The notes under the pieces were generated by a model. That model did no database searches. It was given only the letters and a program-made list of their open reading frames with translations, and had not been told where the DNA came from. The position numbers and the translations under genes are program-made. Positions 52,159-61,669 of a stretch of DNA of 64,000 nt are shown in pieces. Position 1 is the stretch's first letter. The number at the start of each line of letters is the position of its first letter. This stretch comes from Novosphingobium panipatense (GTDB lineage Bacteria > Pseudomonadota > Alphaproteobacteria > Sphingomonadales > Sphingomonadaceae), in contig NZ_MSQB01000012.1 of NCBI RefSeq assembly GCF_002149965.1, forward strand, positions 62,001-126,000. Reading direction: 5' to 3'.

Positions 52159-53166
52159 TCAGCTTTCGCCGGAGCAAGTGGCGCTTGCTATTGACGAATA
52201 TGCGGACCTGACGCGATTGCGCCCCTCCTGCTTGGCCAAATAGAGCAATTTGTCGACTGCATCGCAGAAGTGGAGTGCATCGCTGTCGAAAGGCGGAATG
52301 ACCGTCCCGACGCCGAGACTTGCCGTTACGAACGCGCTGCAACTGGACCTTTCGTGCCGGATCTGCAGGTCTTCGATCGCGGCACGGCAACGCTCTGCCA
52401 GAGCTGCCGCCGCGGCTTCGCCCGTTTCCGGGAGCAGCAGGACGAACTCTTCGCCGCCACAGCGCGCGACGATGTCGCGAGGGCGAATTCCGATCGTCTT
52501 CAGCGCGCCAGCTATTCTGACCAGACATTCGTCGCCCTGAATGTGGCCGTAGAAATCGTTGTAGTCCTTGAAGTGGTCGATATCGAGCAGGATCAACGAA
52601 AGGGGATGCTGTCCGGCCTGAGCGGCCTTCCACTCGGCTTTAAGCCGTTCGTCATAGTGGCGCCGGTTGGACGTCCCGGTCAAACCATCCTCGAACGAGA
52701 GCGCTTCAAGCTTTTTCTGCATCATCACCAGTTCGTGCTCGATGCGCTTGCGCTCGCTGATGTCGAACATGAAGCCGACCAGGCTATCGACCTCACCGTC
52801 CTCGCGTCGCACCACATGCACGACGTCGCGAATCCAGATATAGCCGCCATCCTTGGTCAGCGCGCGATAGTCGGCTTCGTGATCCTTGCCCGCGATCGAT
52901 TGCGACACGCAGAAGTTGACCACATGCTCGCGATCTTCGGGATGGATACGGGACGACCAGTCGTCCACCGAGATCCAGCTGTCCTGGGACCAGCCGAGGA
53001 GCGGTTCGATCTGCGGGCCTATGTAGGCGAACCGCATCGTTGCCCAGTCGATCTTCCATGGAATGGCCAATGTCGATTCCAGCAGGGTCTTGTAGACGGC
53101 GGGATCGACTTCCATCCCCGGAACTGTCGCGGTTACCGGGTCGTTGGCGGCCTTGGTTGGTTTCAT
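52159..53166 (-). CDS. PAS-GGDEF diguanylate cyclase
   Basis: A 335-residue soluble protein that should make cyclic di-GMP. A PAS fold occupies about residues 25-140 (FAYIGPQIEPLLGWSQDSWISVDDW, then the PAC-like ADYRALTKDGGYIWIRDVVHVVR). The GGDEF domain begins DGLTGTSNRRHYDERL. The active site is GGEEF (237-241), consistent with catalysis, and RPRD (228-231) five residues ahead is an intact inhibitory I-site. No membrane helix is seen. It is convergent with the receptor at 49966. The PAS ligand is unknown. Confidence 0.93.
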   Translation of the reverse strand: MKPTKAANDPVTATVPGMEVDPAVYKTLLESTLAIPWKIDWATMRFAYIGPQIEPLLGWSQDSWISVDDWSSRIHPEDREHVVNFCVSQSIAGKDHEADYRALTKDGGYIWIRDVVHVVRREDGEVDSLVGFMFDISERKRIEHELVMMQKKLEALSFEDGLTGTSNRRHYDERLKAEWKAAQAGQHPLSLILLDIDHFKDYNDFYGHIQGDECLVRIAGALKTIGIRPRDIVARCGGEEFVLLLPETGEAAAAALAERCRAAIEDLQIRHERSSCSAFVTASLGVGTVIPPFDSDALHFCDAVDKLLYLAKQEGRNRVRSAYSSIASATCSGES

Positions 53167-53758
53167 GGAAGGGGTCGTCCGACAAGGTTGTTTCAGAGGC
53201 GCTGGCGCGGGATCACGTCAAGGCACCAACTGACACCAGGCAGATTTCGATATGGTTAAGCTGGTCGTTCGGCCGGCGTGCCCTGCAAGGTATCCCGAGC
53301 GAATAGCGTCGGGAACGCGAGGCGGCTTCGCCTTTTGCCGAATTCCGCAGGCCCTTCTTGTCGAGCCGGTAGCGGTCATTCCGATCTCGTGGGAGGTCCT
53401 CAAAAATCATATTGTTATAACGATAATACAAAATGATTGACTCGCCCGACACGTTTCATAGGATGCGGCTGTCTTCGCGGTGACCGGGCAAGCGGCCCGG
53501 TTCGCCGGAGATTCGAGAGGGTAACGCACTCGATCAGGCATCGGCGCATCCAAGAGGAGCGACCGGTTGCGTTCGGGCGGTCGCAGGATGCCGGGTAGAG
53601 GAATGACGATGTCATCGTTCAGGGTGAACAGCATCACATGCTGCCCGGTGTCAGCCGCCGGCCGCCGGGTTTCGATCGTGCCCGCCCGAGAGGTCAGCGG
53701 CGCGATGAAATGAAATAAGCCGCCGCTTGTCGGGCAGATACCTACAGGGAGAAAAACC
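53167..53758. other. 592-base intergenic region before the porin, with one operator-like site
   Basis: No convincing gene. It contains one copy of the 20-base GntR-type element at 53412-53431, in an AT-rich pocket, 328 bases before the porin start. An open frame on the minus strand (53407-53760) has some protein-like composition but no match I recognise, so it is not called. Confidence 0.5.
53412..53431 (+). promoter_or_regulatory. Putative GntR operator, copy 1
   Basis: TTGTTATAACGATAATACAA. It shares at least 16 of 20 positions with copies at 55207, 61670 (minus) and 63747. The halves TTGTTATA and TAATACAA form an imperfect inverted repeat, consistent with HutC-type GntR binding sites. It stands ahead of the porin gene. 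Confidence 0.6.
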
Positions 53759-55195
53759 ATGTCACTCGCGATTGCGCGAACCCTTTGCCGTGCGAGCGGT
53801 CTGTCGGCGGCGGTCCTTGCAGCCAGCCTCCTTTCCGTTCCGGCGATCGCGCAGGAGAGCCTCGACGGGGCGGCCGATGCCGAACAGGCGCAGGCACCCG
53901 ATGCTCAGGCACCGACCGAAGCGGCCGTGCTGCCGCGCGATCCGGCAATAGCGCCGCGGACGCAGGCCGATGACGAGGCCGCCAAGTTCCGGCATTTCGA
54001 CGAACTCGCCGAGCCCGGTCTCACCACGAGCGTCCCCGGTGCGGCCGACTCCGTCCTGCGCGATACGGGAGGGTTCCGCAGTTGGCTGGCCGAGCGGGAT
54101 ATCGGCCTTCAGGCGCGGATCAGCGTCGTCGGCGTCTACAATCCGCTGGAAACGGGGCAGCCGCGCAGCCCGCAGCGCTACAACGGTCAGCGCCCGACGC
54201 TGCAGTTCCAGGCGACCAACGTCATCGCGACGATCGGCCTGAACAAGGTCGGCCTGCCCAATTCTCGGCTGATCCTGGGGTACAATTCGCAGCTCACCAG
54301 CTTCGATCCGAATGGCAAGAATACCGTCGGCATCCGCAACCTGGCCTTCTACCAGAGCTTTGCCAACCGAAAGATCGAGCTGAAATTCGGCATCATGCCC
54401 AACTACTACGAATTCGTCGGCCTTTTCGCCGGAGGCAGTCCGATTCTGTCTTCCGGTCTCACCGGGCTGATTCCGATCCAGGCCGGCCTCAGTGCGGACC
54501 CGGCCTCGACGCCCACGGCGAACCTGACCTTCCATTTCAAGAAAGGCACTTATGTGAAGCTGGGCGTGCAGCGCAGCACTGCGCCTGCAGGCACCAACTA
54601 CGAACTGGATCATAACGGACCGGGCGTCGCGCTTACCATGAAGGGGGCAGGGCCGCTGGGCATAGCGGAGGTCGGCGTGAAGCGCGCCGCATCGCCGTCG
54701 GGCAAGCAGATCTGGGTGCGTGCCGGCGCGATGTACAACGATTCCGACTATACCCGCTTCGACGGCCGGGGTACTTCGGCCAACCAGACGCTCTACGGGG
54801 CTGCGGACTTCCAGCTGACCCAGCCCGATGTCACTCGCCCCGGCAAAGGCTTCTATGCAGGGGCAAGCGTGTTCTGGGCGCCCGACGACGTCAATACGAT
54901 GACGCAGTTCTACGAGGGGCGGATCTACCAGATCGCTCCCTTCGCCTCGCGGCCGCTCGATTCCGCGGCCTTGCGCGTGGGCTACACGAAGTACTCGCCC
55001 GATGCGATCCGCTCGAACCGGGCGCGGGGCCTGCATGCCAACGATCACCAGTTTTCGGTGACGGGCAGCTATACGTTTCACGTGACGAACGGGCTCTATC
55101 TGACCCCTGCCGCCGCCTACCTGAAGAACCCCTCGTTCATCGGCCGGTTCAAGGATGCCCTGAACCTTTCCGGCACGATCTACCTGCTGCTGTGA
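53759..55195 (+). CDS. OprB-like outer-membrane porin
   Basis: A 478-residue porin with a signal peptide (residues 1-31, ending PAIAQE) and an Ala/Gln/Asp-rich stretch before the barrel. The barrel starts GGFRSWLAERDIGLQARISVVGVYNPLETG and continues with beta-strand pairs (TVGIRNLAFYQSFANRKIELKFGIMPNYYEFVG), ending SGTIYLLL. This is the carbohydrate-selective porin (OprB) fold, but in a cluster of acid-handling genes it may instead let the acid substrate in. AGGGAG precedes the ATG. A GntR-type operator lies 328 bases upstream, and another right behind its stop before the MFS gene. Confidence 0.88.
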   Translation: MSLAIARTLCRASGLSAAVLAASLLSVPAIAQESLDGAADAEQAQAPDAQAPTEAAVLPRDPAIAPRTQADDEAAKFRHFDELAEPGLTTSVPGAADSVLRDTGGFRSWLAERDIGLQARISVVGVYNPLETGQPRSPQRYNGQRPTLQFQATNVIATIGLNKVGLPNSRLILGYNSQLTSFDPNGKNTVGIRNLAFYQSFANRKIELKFGIMPNYYEFVGLFAGGSPILSSGLTGLIPIQAGLSADPASTPTANLTFHFKKGTYVKLGVQRSTAPAGTNYELDHNGPGVALTMKGAGPLGIAEVGVKRAASPSGKQIWVRAGAMYNDSDYTRFDGRGTSANQTLYGAADFQLTQPDVTRPGKGFYAGASVFWAPDDVNTMTQFYEGRIYQIAPFASRPLDSAALRVGYTKYSPDAIRSNRARGLHANDHQFSVTGSYTFHVTNGLYLTPAAAYLKNPSFIGRFKDALNLSGTIYLLL

Positions 55196-55206
55196 TGCAG
55201 TCTAAA

Positions 55207-55226
55207 TTGTTATATCAATAATACAT
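55207..55226 (+). promoter_or_regulatory. Putative GntR operator, copy 2
   Basis: TTGTTATATCAATAATACAT, 12 bases after the porin stop and 217 bases before the MFS start. It differs from the element at 63747 in only three positions. It lies in the leader of the transporter, MmgE/PrpD and FAD-enzyme genes. Confidence 0.6.
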
Positions 55227-55442
55227 AATAAGCTTGACTCGACCTGCCCGGTCCATAGCATGGGCTGGGTTCTGCCGGGCCGCGCTGCGGTGCCGGGCGG
55301 GCCGAGCAGATATGCCGCAAGCCTCGGATGCGGCAACTGTCATTAGGAGAGAAGCGATGCGGAAGCCCGGAAATCGGGGATGTGTCCCTGCATATGTGCC
55401 ATGGCCCTCGGCCCCGGTCGCAATGTTGCCGGAGCGCTCGTA

Positions 55443-56774
55443 ATGAACGCGAGCATCGCGGCCGATGCACGGATGGCGAAGGAGGTTCGCCCGGGCCGCT
55501 GGACGTCGCTGCAGGTTCTGGTCGTCGCGATCTGCGCGGCCATCAACGCTCTCGACGGCATGGACCTGCTGATCATGTCCTATGTCGCCCCGGCCATGGC
55601 GGCGGACTGGAACATCGGCCTTGCCGCGCTCGGCGTGGTCTTCAGTGCGGGCCTTGCGGGCATGATGGTGGGCTGCGTGGCTGTGGCACCCTTTGCCGAC
55701 ACCTGGGGGCGGCGGCCTACGGTTCTGCTCGCGCTCGTACTGATGACGGTCGGCGCCATCGGCAGCGGTTTTGCCGATAACATCGTCGTGTTCTCGGCGC
55801 TGCGTGCGCTCACCGGCATCGGTATCGGCACCTTGCTGGCCAGCGTCGCCGCACTGGTAAGCGAATATGGACCGCCCGGGCACCGTTCGCTGGCGATCGG
55901 CATTTTCCAGGCGGGCTATCCGGTTGGGGCGGTCGTCACGGGCCTCGTGTCGCTCGTCACCATTCCCGCGTTCGGCTGGAAGGCCACTCTGATCGGCGCC
56001 GGTGTGATCAGCGCGATCCTGCTTCCCATCGTCTGGGCGCTTTTGCCGGAATCGGTGACTTTCCTGGAGACGCGCCAGCCTGCCGGTGCCCTTGCCCGAA
56101 GCAACCGCCTGCGCCGCCGCATGGGCTGGGCCGAGCTGGCATCTCTGCCGCCTCGCGAAGAGGTGGGCAGCCTGCCCAAGCCGCGCGACCTCCTCTCCGG
56201 CGATCTCCTGCGCCCGACGATAACGCTCTGGCTTGCGACGTTCCTCAGCTTCTCCGTACTCTACTTCGTGACGAGCTGGATCCCGAAGCTGGCCTTCGAA
56301 GGCGGGCTGAGCCAGGCCAAGGCCCTGTGGGCGGGCAGCATCTTCAACATGGGCGGTGCGGTCGGCGGCCTGCTGATCGGATGGCTTGCCATTCGCCGCC
56401 CCATCGGCCGACTGATCGCGGTCTTCTTCGTGATCTGTGCGGTCCTCATGATGATCTTCGCCCAGCAGATGCCGCTGGCACTGGTGCTCCTAACGGCTTT
56501 CGCACTCGGCCTGACGCTCCAGGGCGGCTTCACCGGCTTCTATTCGCTTTCCGCAAAGCTCTATCCGGCCCGCATACGCGGAGCGGGGATCGGCTGGGCC
56601 GTGGGTATCGGGCGCGGCGGCGCCATCATCGGCCCGATGGCCGGCGGCGCGCTGCTTGCCGCCAAGCTGCCGCTCTGGGTCACTTTCGCGTGCTTTGCCG
56701 TCCCGCTGGTCGCCGCAGGACTGCTCGCCGCACTCGCAGCCCGCCTGGGCGACCTTTCCGCAACCGATAGCTGA
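55443..56774 (+). CDS. MFS transporter, acid:H+ symporter (AAHS-like)
   Basis: A 443-residue transporter with 12 hydrophobic segments, opening AICAAINALDGMDLLIMSYVAPAMAADWNIG, where the conserved Asp in the DGxD motif of the aromatic/organic-acid symporters is present. ADTWGRRPTVLLALVLMTVGAIG is the loop motif, and GTLLASVAALVSEYGPPGHRSLAIG the middle signature. The frame opens at 55380; the ATG at 55443 gives a standard N-terminus. Position in front of the catabolic enzyme genes suggests it imports their substrate, most likely a carboxylic acid. An operator-like site precedes it. Confidence 0.88.
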   Translation: MNASIAADARMAKEVRPGRWTSLQVLVVAICAAINALDGMDLLIMSYVAPAMAADWNIGLAALGVVFSAGLAGMMVGCVAVAPFADTWGRRPTVLLALVLMTVGAIGSGFADNIVVFSALRALTGIGIGTLLASVAALVSEYGPPGHRSLAIGIFQAGYPVGAVVTGLVSLVTIPAFGWKATLIGAGVISAILLPIVWALLPESVTFLETRQPAGALARSNRLRRRMGWAELASLPPREEVGSLPKPRDLLSGDLLRPTITLWLATFLSFSVLYFVTSWIPKLAFEGGLSQAKALWAGSIFNMGGAVGGLLIGWLAIRRPIGRLIAVFFVICAVLMMIFAQQMPLALVLLTAFALGLTLQGGFTGFYSLSAKLYPARIRGAGIGWAVGIGRGGAIIGPMAGGALLAAKLPLWVTFACFAVPLVAAGLLAALAARLGDLSATDS

Positions 56775-56792
56775 ACCGAACAGGAACCCGTC

Positions 56793-58193
56793 ATGACCGA
56801 CAGCCATGTTGTCCCCGCCAGTGTCCTGTTGAACCAGCCCGTCTCGGGATGGCTGGACCGATGGGCGACTTTCGCCGTGGAACAGCGCACCGCCGCGCTA
56901 CCCCGGGCCGTTCTGGACCGCACCCGCCTGGTCCTTCTCGACAGTATCGGCGTGATCGCCGCCGGAATGCAGGAAACGGATGTCGCTGCCCTGGTGGCGA
57001 GACGCGCACAAGGCGGTCCCGCAAGCGTGATCGGCAGCGGTGCCTTCGCATCGGAAGGCGAGGCGGCATTTCTCGGCGGCCTTGCCGGGACCACTCTGGA
57101 GCTGGACGAAGGCAACCAGTTCGCGCGGGGGCATCCGGCGATCCACGTCGTGCCGGCCGTGCTCGCCGCCGCGCGTGACTGTGATGGCATGGCGCTGCTG
57201 CGCGCCCTGGTACTGGGCTACGAGATCGGGTCCCGCATCGGCATCGCCTCGCGGCTGAGGGTGACGATGCACCCACACGGCACCTGGGGCACGGTCGGCG
57301 CCGCTGTCGCTGCTGCAAGCCTTGCGGGCGCGGATAGCGCCGGGATGGCCAATACGATCAACATCGCTGCCGGGCTCGGCATCGCGACGAGCCGCCGGAC
57401 GATGCTGGAAGGCGCGACAGTGCGCAACAGCTTCGCAGGCCTCTCCAACCAGCTCGGCCTGCTCGCATGGGATATGGCCTGCGCCGGGATCAAGGGCGAA
57501 GCGGATGCGGTCGCCACCGTCTACGGCGGGATTGTCGCCGAGGATTTCTCTCCCGACGCCATGGTGGAAGACCTTGGTAAGCGCTGGGAGATTGCCCGGA
57601 ACTATTTCAAGATGCATGCGGCCTGCCGCTATACCCATGCATCGCTCGACGTGCTGCAAACGCTGGTGTCAGGCGAGGGTGGGCGCATCGATCCCGACCG
57701 GATCGAGTCCATCGACGTCGATACCTACATCTGGACCGCCCAGCTCGACGGGCCCGCGCCGCGCACGATGCTGGCCGGCAAGTTTTCGATCCCCTTCGCG
57801 ATCGCCACGGCGCTGGTTCACGGCGAAGCATCGCCCGAGGCCTTCCGTCCCAAGGCGCTGGAAAACCCCGCGATCCTGGACCTGGCTTCCCGTGTGCGTG
57901 TGCGAGAGGATAGCGCCATGACTTCGGCGCTTCCTGCCGAAAGGCCTGCGCGGCTTGCCATCGCGCTGAAGGACGGGCGGCGGCTTACCGGCGAAACGCG
58001 CGTCAATCGCGGCGATACCGAAACCCCTTACGCCCCGGACGAGATCCTGGCGAAGTTCCGCAGCCTTGCGCACCCGGTCTGGGGCGAGGCCGTCTCCAGC
58101 GCGATCGAGCGCGCCGTTGCCGACCTCGAGAATGCCGAAAGCTGCCGTTCGCTCATGGAACTGCTTGCCACGCCGCCTTCGATGACCCGCTGA
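56793..58193 (+). CDS. MmgE/PrpD-family protein (dehydratase, decarboxylase or isomerase)
   Basis: A 466-residue MmgE/PrpD protein: AVLDRTRLVLLDSIGVIAAG, LGGLAGTTLELDEGNQFARGHPAIHVVPAVLAAARD, MHPHGTWGTVGAAVAAASLAG, FKMHAACRYTHASLDVLQTLV and GKFSIPFAIATALVHG are its conserved blocks. Family members include 2-methylcitrate dehydratase, iminodisuccinate epimerase and cis-aconitate decarboxylase. The exact reaction is not determined, but the substrate should be a di- or tricarboxylate. It is 18 bases after the MFS gene and 17 bases before the FAD enzyme, so these three genes are co-transcribed. Confidence 0.9.
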   Translation: MTDSHVVPASVLLNQPVSGWLDRWATFAVEQRTAALPRAVLDRTRLVLLDSIGVIAAGMQETDVAALVARRAQGGPASVIGSGAFASEGEAAFLGGLAGTTLELDEGNQFARGHPAIHVVPAVLAAARDCDGMALLRALVLGYEIGSRIGIASRLRVTMHPHGTWGTVGAAVAAASLAGADSAGMANTINIAAGLGIATSRRTMLEGATVRNSFAGLSNQLGLLAWDMACAGIKGEADAVATVYGGIVAEDFSPDAMVEDLGKRWEIARNYFKMHAACRYTHASLDVLQTLVSGEGGRIDPDRIESIDVDTYIWTAQLDGPAPRTMLAGKFSIPFAIATALVHGEASPEAFRPKALENPAILDLASRVRVREDSAMTSALPAERPARLAIALKDGRRLTGETRVNRGDTETPYAPDEILAKFRSLAHPVWGEAVSSAIERAVADLENAESCRSLMELLATPPSMTR

Positions 58194-58210
58194 ACGACCG
58201 GAAAAACTGC

Positions 58211-59608
58211 ATGCCCAACATCATAACGACCTCTCCGTCCGCCTTCGAGATGGCGTTTCCGGCCATCGTGATCGGCGGTGGCGCGACCGGCCTCAGCGCA
58301 GCGCTGGCCTTGCGCGATCGGGGCGTCGAAGTCCTGGTTCTGGAACGCGACCGCACGCCTCTCGGCTCCACGGCGATGTCGACCGGCCTGATCCCGGCGG
58401 CCGGTACGCCCGAGCAGCGCGCGGCCGGGATCGACGACAGCCCGGAGCGCTTCGCCGCCGACATGCTCGACAAGACGAAGGGCCGAACCGACGCGGAAAT
58501 CGCGCTGCGGCTGGCGGAACAGTCGGCGGATACCGTGGCCTGGCTCCGCGATGGCCACGGCGTGCCGCTGGAACTGGTGGACGGCTTTCTCTACCCCGGC
58601 CACAGCGCGCGCCGCATGTACGGGACGCCGCATCGCTCCGGCGGCGAATTGATGGGCGCACTGGAAGCGGCGGGCGCGCGTGCCGAAGTGACCCTGCTGA
58701 CCGAGGCGACTGTCGAGGGACTTCACGCCGATGGCGACCGCGTCACCGGTGTGCGTATCCGCCGCCCGGACGGCGCGGAGGAAGACATCGGCTGCGAGGC
58801 GCTGATCCTGGCCTGCTCCGGCTTCGGCGGAAACGGCGAGATGGTGCGCCGCTTCATCCCGGAAATGGAAGGCGCCGTCTTCCACGGTCATCCCGGTAAC
58901 AAGGGCGATGCCGTCGCCTGGGGCGAGGCTCTGGGCGCTTCGACTGCGGACATGAGCGGATATCAGGGGCATGGCGGCCTTGCCGCAGGCCACGGCGTGC
59001 CGATCCTCTGGCCCCTGATCGTGGAGGGCGGTTTCCAGGCGAACGCCCGCGGCGAACGCTTCTCCAACGAGGCGGCCGGCTATTCGGAGCAGGCTGCCAA
59101 GGTCAATGCCCAGCCGGGGGGTGTCGCCTGGTCGATCTTCGACGAGCGGTTGCACCGGCTGATGCTGCAGTTCGACGATTACCGCGATGCCTTGTCCGCA
59201 GGTGCCGTGATCGAGGCTGCGGATGAAGCTGCGCTCGCCGGGGCGACGGGTCTTCCCGGAGACGTGCTGGCGGCAACGATTGCCGGTGTGGCGAACATGG
59301 TCGCGGGCCATGAGGAGGACGCCTTTGGCCGCGACTTCACTGGCAAACCGCTACTGGCGGCGCCCTATCGCGCGGCGAAAGTCACTGGAGCGCTCTTCCA
59401 TACGCAGGGCGGACTCGTGGTGGATGGCGATGCACGGGTCCTGCGACCGGACGGCACGCCGCTCCCGAACCTCTTCGCCGGTGGCGGCGCGGCGCGGGGC
59501 GTGTCCGGGCCGGGCGCCGATGGATATCTTGCAGGCAACGGCCTGCTGACCGCGACCACTTTCGGAAAGCTTGCGGGCTTCGCGGCCGCCGCCCTGCTGG
59601 CGGCCTGA
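58211..59608 (+). CDS. FAD-dependent oxidoreductase (fumarate-reductase flavoprotein type)
   Basis: A 465-residue flavoprotein. The FAD site is FPAIVIGGGATGLSAALALRDRGVEVLVLERD at the N-terminus; the middle has GGELMGALEAAGARAEVTLLTEATVEGL and ALILACSGFGGN; the C-terminus has HTQGGLVVDGDARVLRPDGTPLPNLFAGGGAARGVSGPGADGYLAGNGLLTATTFGKLAG, which places it in the fumarate reductase/succinate dehydrogenase/tricarballylate dehydrogenase (TcuA-like) superfamily. No membrane segment or haem motif is seen. It should reduce or form a carbon-carbon double bond next to a carboxylate. Electron partner unknown. It is convergent with the leuC/leuD-type pair (stop to stop 3 bases). Confidence 0.9.
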   Translation: MPNIITTSPSAFEMAFPAIVIGGGATGLSAALALRDRGVEVLVLERDRTPLGSTAMSTGLIPAAGTPEQRAAGIDDSPERFAADMLDKTKGRTDAEIALRLAEQSADTVAWLRDGHGVPLELVDGFLYPGHSARRMYGTPHRSGGELMGALEAAGARAEVTLLTEATVEGLHADGDRVTGVRIRRPDGAEEDIGCEALILACSGFGGNGEMVRRFIPEMEGAVFHGHPGNKGDAVAWGEALGASTADMSGYQGHGGLAAGHGVPILWPLIVEGGFQANARGERFSNEAAGYSEQAAKVNAQPGGVAWSIFDERLHRLMLQFDDYRDALSAGAVIEAADEAALAGATGLPGDVLAATIAGVANMVAGHEEDAFGRDFTGKPLLAAPYRAAKVTGALFHTQGGLVVDGDARVLRPDGTPLPNLFAGGGAARGVSGPGADGYLAGNGLLTATTFGKLAGFAAAALLAA

Positions 59609-59611
59609 CGA

Positions 59612-60244
59612 TCAGTTGACCGTGCCGGTCGTCGCCTCGTTATAGATCCAGGGGCGGCGGCGGCAGTCGGCGTCCAGGAAAGCCTCTATCTCCGCGCGGC
59701 GCAGGAGGGTGAGGGCGATCGCGTCGAGCCCTTCGAGCAGCATCTGGCGGCTTTCGTCCTCGATCTCGAATGTCCAGACTGCGCCCGATGCCGCGCGGAC
59801 TTTCCGTGCGACCAGATCGACGGTCATCGCTTCCGGGGCTTCCTGTGCCAGTGTCGCGATCGCGTCCTGGGGCAGGGCCACGGGGACGATGCCGTTACGC
59901 ACGCAATTGCCGCGGAAGATCGGATTGAAGGACCGGGCGATCACGGCCCGGAAGCCATATTCGGCAAGCGCCCAGGCGGCGTGTTCGCGGCTGGAGCCGC
60001 ATCCGAAATTGCTGCCCGACAGGAGGAAGCGGGCCTCTGCGAAAGCGGGCCGGTTCAAAACGAAGCCAGGCTCGGGCTCGCGGCCTCCCACTTCGGTATA
60101 GCGCCAGCCCGCGAACAGCCCGTCCTTCAGGCCGGTCTTGCCGACGGTCTTCATCTCGCGCGAGGGAATGATTGCATCGGTATCGACATTGTCGCGTAGC
60201 AGCGGCGCGGCGCCAGCGGTGAGCGAAGTGAAGGGCGTCATCAT
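59612..60244 (-). CDS. LeuD-like small subunit of an isopropylmalate-isomerase-family hydro-lyase
   Basis: A 210-residue small subunit that should pair with the LeuC-like protein upstream. The swivelling-domain motifs are present: PLLRDNVDTDAIIPSREMK, GSNFGCGSSREHAAWALAEYGFRAVIARSF and IFRGNCVRNGIVPV. The start is the first of two ATGs, overlapping the leuC stop (ATGA), with GGGAG upstream. Known members hydrate citraconate, isopropylmalate, homoaconitate or related acids. The catabolic neighbourhood argues against leucine synthesis. Confidence 0.88.
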   Translation of the reverse strand: MMTPFTSLTAGAAPLLRDNVDTDAIIPSREMKTVGKTGLKDGLFAGWRYTEVGGREPEPGFVLNRPAFAEARFLLSGSNFGCGSSREHAAWALAEYGFRAVIARSFNPIFRGNCVRNGIVPVALPQDAIATLAQEAPEAMTVDLVARKVRAASGAVWTFEIEDESRQMLLEGLDAIALTLLRRAEIEAFLDADCRRRPWIYNEATTGTVN

Positions 60245-61647
60245 GCGTCTCCCAGTTCGGCAGGGGCGGCGATACGGCCGGCAACGGCCGAGGCCGCCAC
60301 GGTTTCCGGCGAGGCAAGGTGCGTTCGGGTTCCCGGTCCCTGCCTGCTTTCGAAGTTGCGGTTGGTCGAACTGACGACGCGCTCCTGCGGGCCGAAGCTT
60401 TCTCCGCCTGCGAAAAAGCACATCGAGCAGCCCGCCTCGCGCCATTCGAAACCGGCGTCGAGGAAGACCTGGTGAAGTCCTTCCGCTTCCGCTGCCATGC
60501 GCACTGCGGTGGAACCGGGAACGCAGATGGCGCGGATGTTCGGCGCAACTTTCCGCCCGCGCAGGACATCGGCGGCGCGGCGCAAGTCGGAGATGCGGCT
60601 GTTGGTGCAGGAACCGATGAAGGCCGCGTCGATCGGCAGGCCCCTGAGCGCCTGTCCCGGAACCAGCCCCATGTAGTCCAGCGCACGGTCCACGGCCTCC
60701 GCCGCGTCGCGGGCCGGGTCGGCAGCGCGTGGGACCTCCGCACCCAGCGGCACGGCATGCTGCGGGCTGGTGCCCCAGGTGATCATCGGCGCCACTTCCG
60801 CCGCGTCGAACCGCTCTTCGCGGTCGAAGCGGGCGCCTGTGTCGCTGGCGAGGTCACGCCATGCCGCGCGGGCAAGCTCGGCCATTTCTCCCTTCGGGCT
60901 GAACGGCCGGTCGGCAAGATAGGCAAGCGTCTTCGCGTCCGGCGCGATGATCGCGGTGAAGGCGGCCAGCTCGGTGGCCATGTTGCACAAGGTGAGGCGT
61001 GCCTCGATGTCGAGGTCGGCGATCGCGGCCCCGGCATATTCCAGCACCATGCCGCGCGCACCGGCAGACCCGATGCGCGAAAGGATGTGCAGGGCCAGGT
61101 CCTTGGCAGTCGCGCCCGGCGCCAGCCGCCCGGTCACGGTGATCCGCATCGTTCCCGGCTTCTGGATGCGCAGCGTCCCGGTGGCCAGTGCATGTTCCGC
61201 TTCGCTGGAGCCGATACCCCAAGCCAGCCCGCCGAGCGCGCCCTGTGAACAGGTATGGCTGTCGGGACAGACCAGTGTGCAGCCGGGCTGGATGATGCCC
61301 TGCTCCGGCGAGATGACATGAACGATGCCCTGTCGCGGATCGCCGATGTCGAAGACGGTGATGCCCGCCTCGCGTGCGGCTTCGCGCGTGGAAAGGATGA
61401 AGTCGGTGCCCGTGGGCATGACGGTGGCATCGCCCCGTCCCGGACGCGTATCGACGACATGGTCCATCGTGGCAAAAGCCCGCTCCGGTGCCAGCACCGC
61501 GTGGCCCGCCGCCGCAAGGCTGCGCAAGGCGACGCCGCCGGTCCGTTCATGCAGCAGCACCCGGTCGATGGCGATCAGTGCGGCACCGTCTCCCAGGTCC
61601 GCGACAACGTGCGCGTCCCAGATCTTTTCGAACAATGTCCTGGTCAT
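60241..61647 (-). CDS. LeuC-like large subunit of an isopropylmalate-isomerase-family hydro-lyase
   Basis: A 468-residue aconitase-superfamily protein. Iron-sulfur cysteines lie in VCPDSHTCSQGALGGLAWGIGSSE, IGSCTNSRISDLRRAADVL and EAGCSMCFFAGGESFGPQERVVSSTNRNFESRQG. The substrate-facing segment reads LTLCNMATELAAFTAIIAPD where biosynthetic LeuC has MSIEAGARAG, losing the arginine of that loop. This supports a substrate other than isopropylmalate. It is the first gene of the leuC/leuD-type unit, whose minus-strand promoter region holds a GntR operator shared with the regulator gene. Confidence 0.88.
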   Translation of the reverse strand: MTRTLFEKIWDAHVVADLGDGAALIAIDRVLLHERTGGVALRSLAAAGHAVLAPERAFATMDHVVDTRPGRGDATVMPTGTDFILSTREAAREAGITVFDIGDPRQGIVHVISPEQGIIQPGCTLVCPDSHTCSQGALGGLAWGIGSSEAEHALATGTLRIQKPGTMRITVTGRLAPGATAKDLALHILSRIGSAGARGMVLEYAGAAIADLDIEARLTLCNMATELAAFTAIIAPDAKTLAYLADRPFSPKGEMAELARAAWRDLASDTGARFDREERFDAAEVAPMITWGTSPQHAVPLGAEVPRAADPARDAAEAVDRALDYMGLVPGQALRGLPIDAAFIGSCTNSRISDLRRAADVLRGRKVAPNIRAICVPGSTAVRMAAEAEGLHQVFLDAGFEWREAGCSMCFFAGGESFGPQERVVSSTNRNFESRQGPGTRTHLASPETVAASAVAGRIAAPAELGDA

Positions 61648-61669
61648 GCCGCGACCATATCAGGCCTAT

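Noticed and set aside
53407..53760. 117-codon minus-strand frame before the porin
   Set aside because: Part of it (QHVMLFTLNDDIVIPLPG) looks protein-like, but there is no family match and it crosses the operator-like site and the porin ribosome-binding site. It could be a gene remnant.
59612..61647. leuC/leuD as leucine biosynthesis genes
   Set aside because: No leuA or leuB is near, the substrate loop is altered, and the pair shares an operator with a catabolic gene set. I describe them only as LeuC/LeuD-like.
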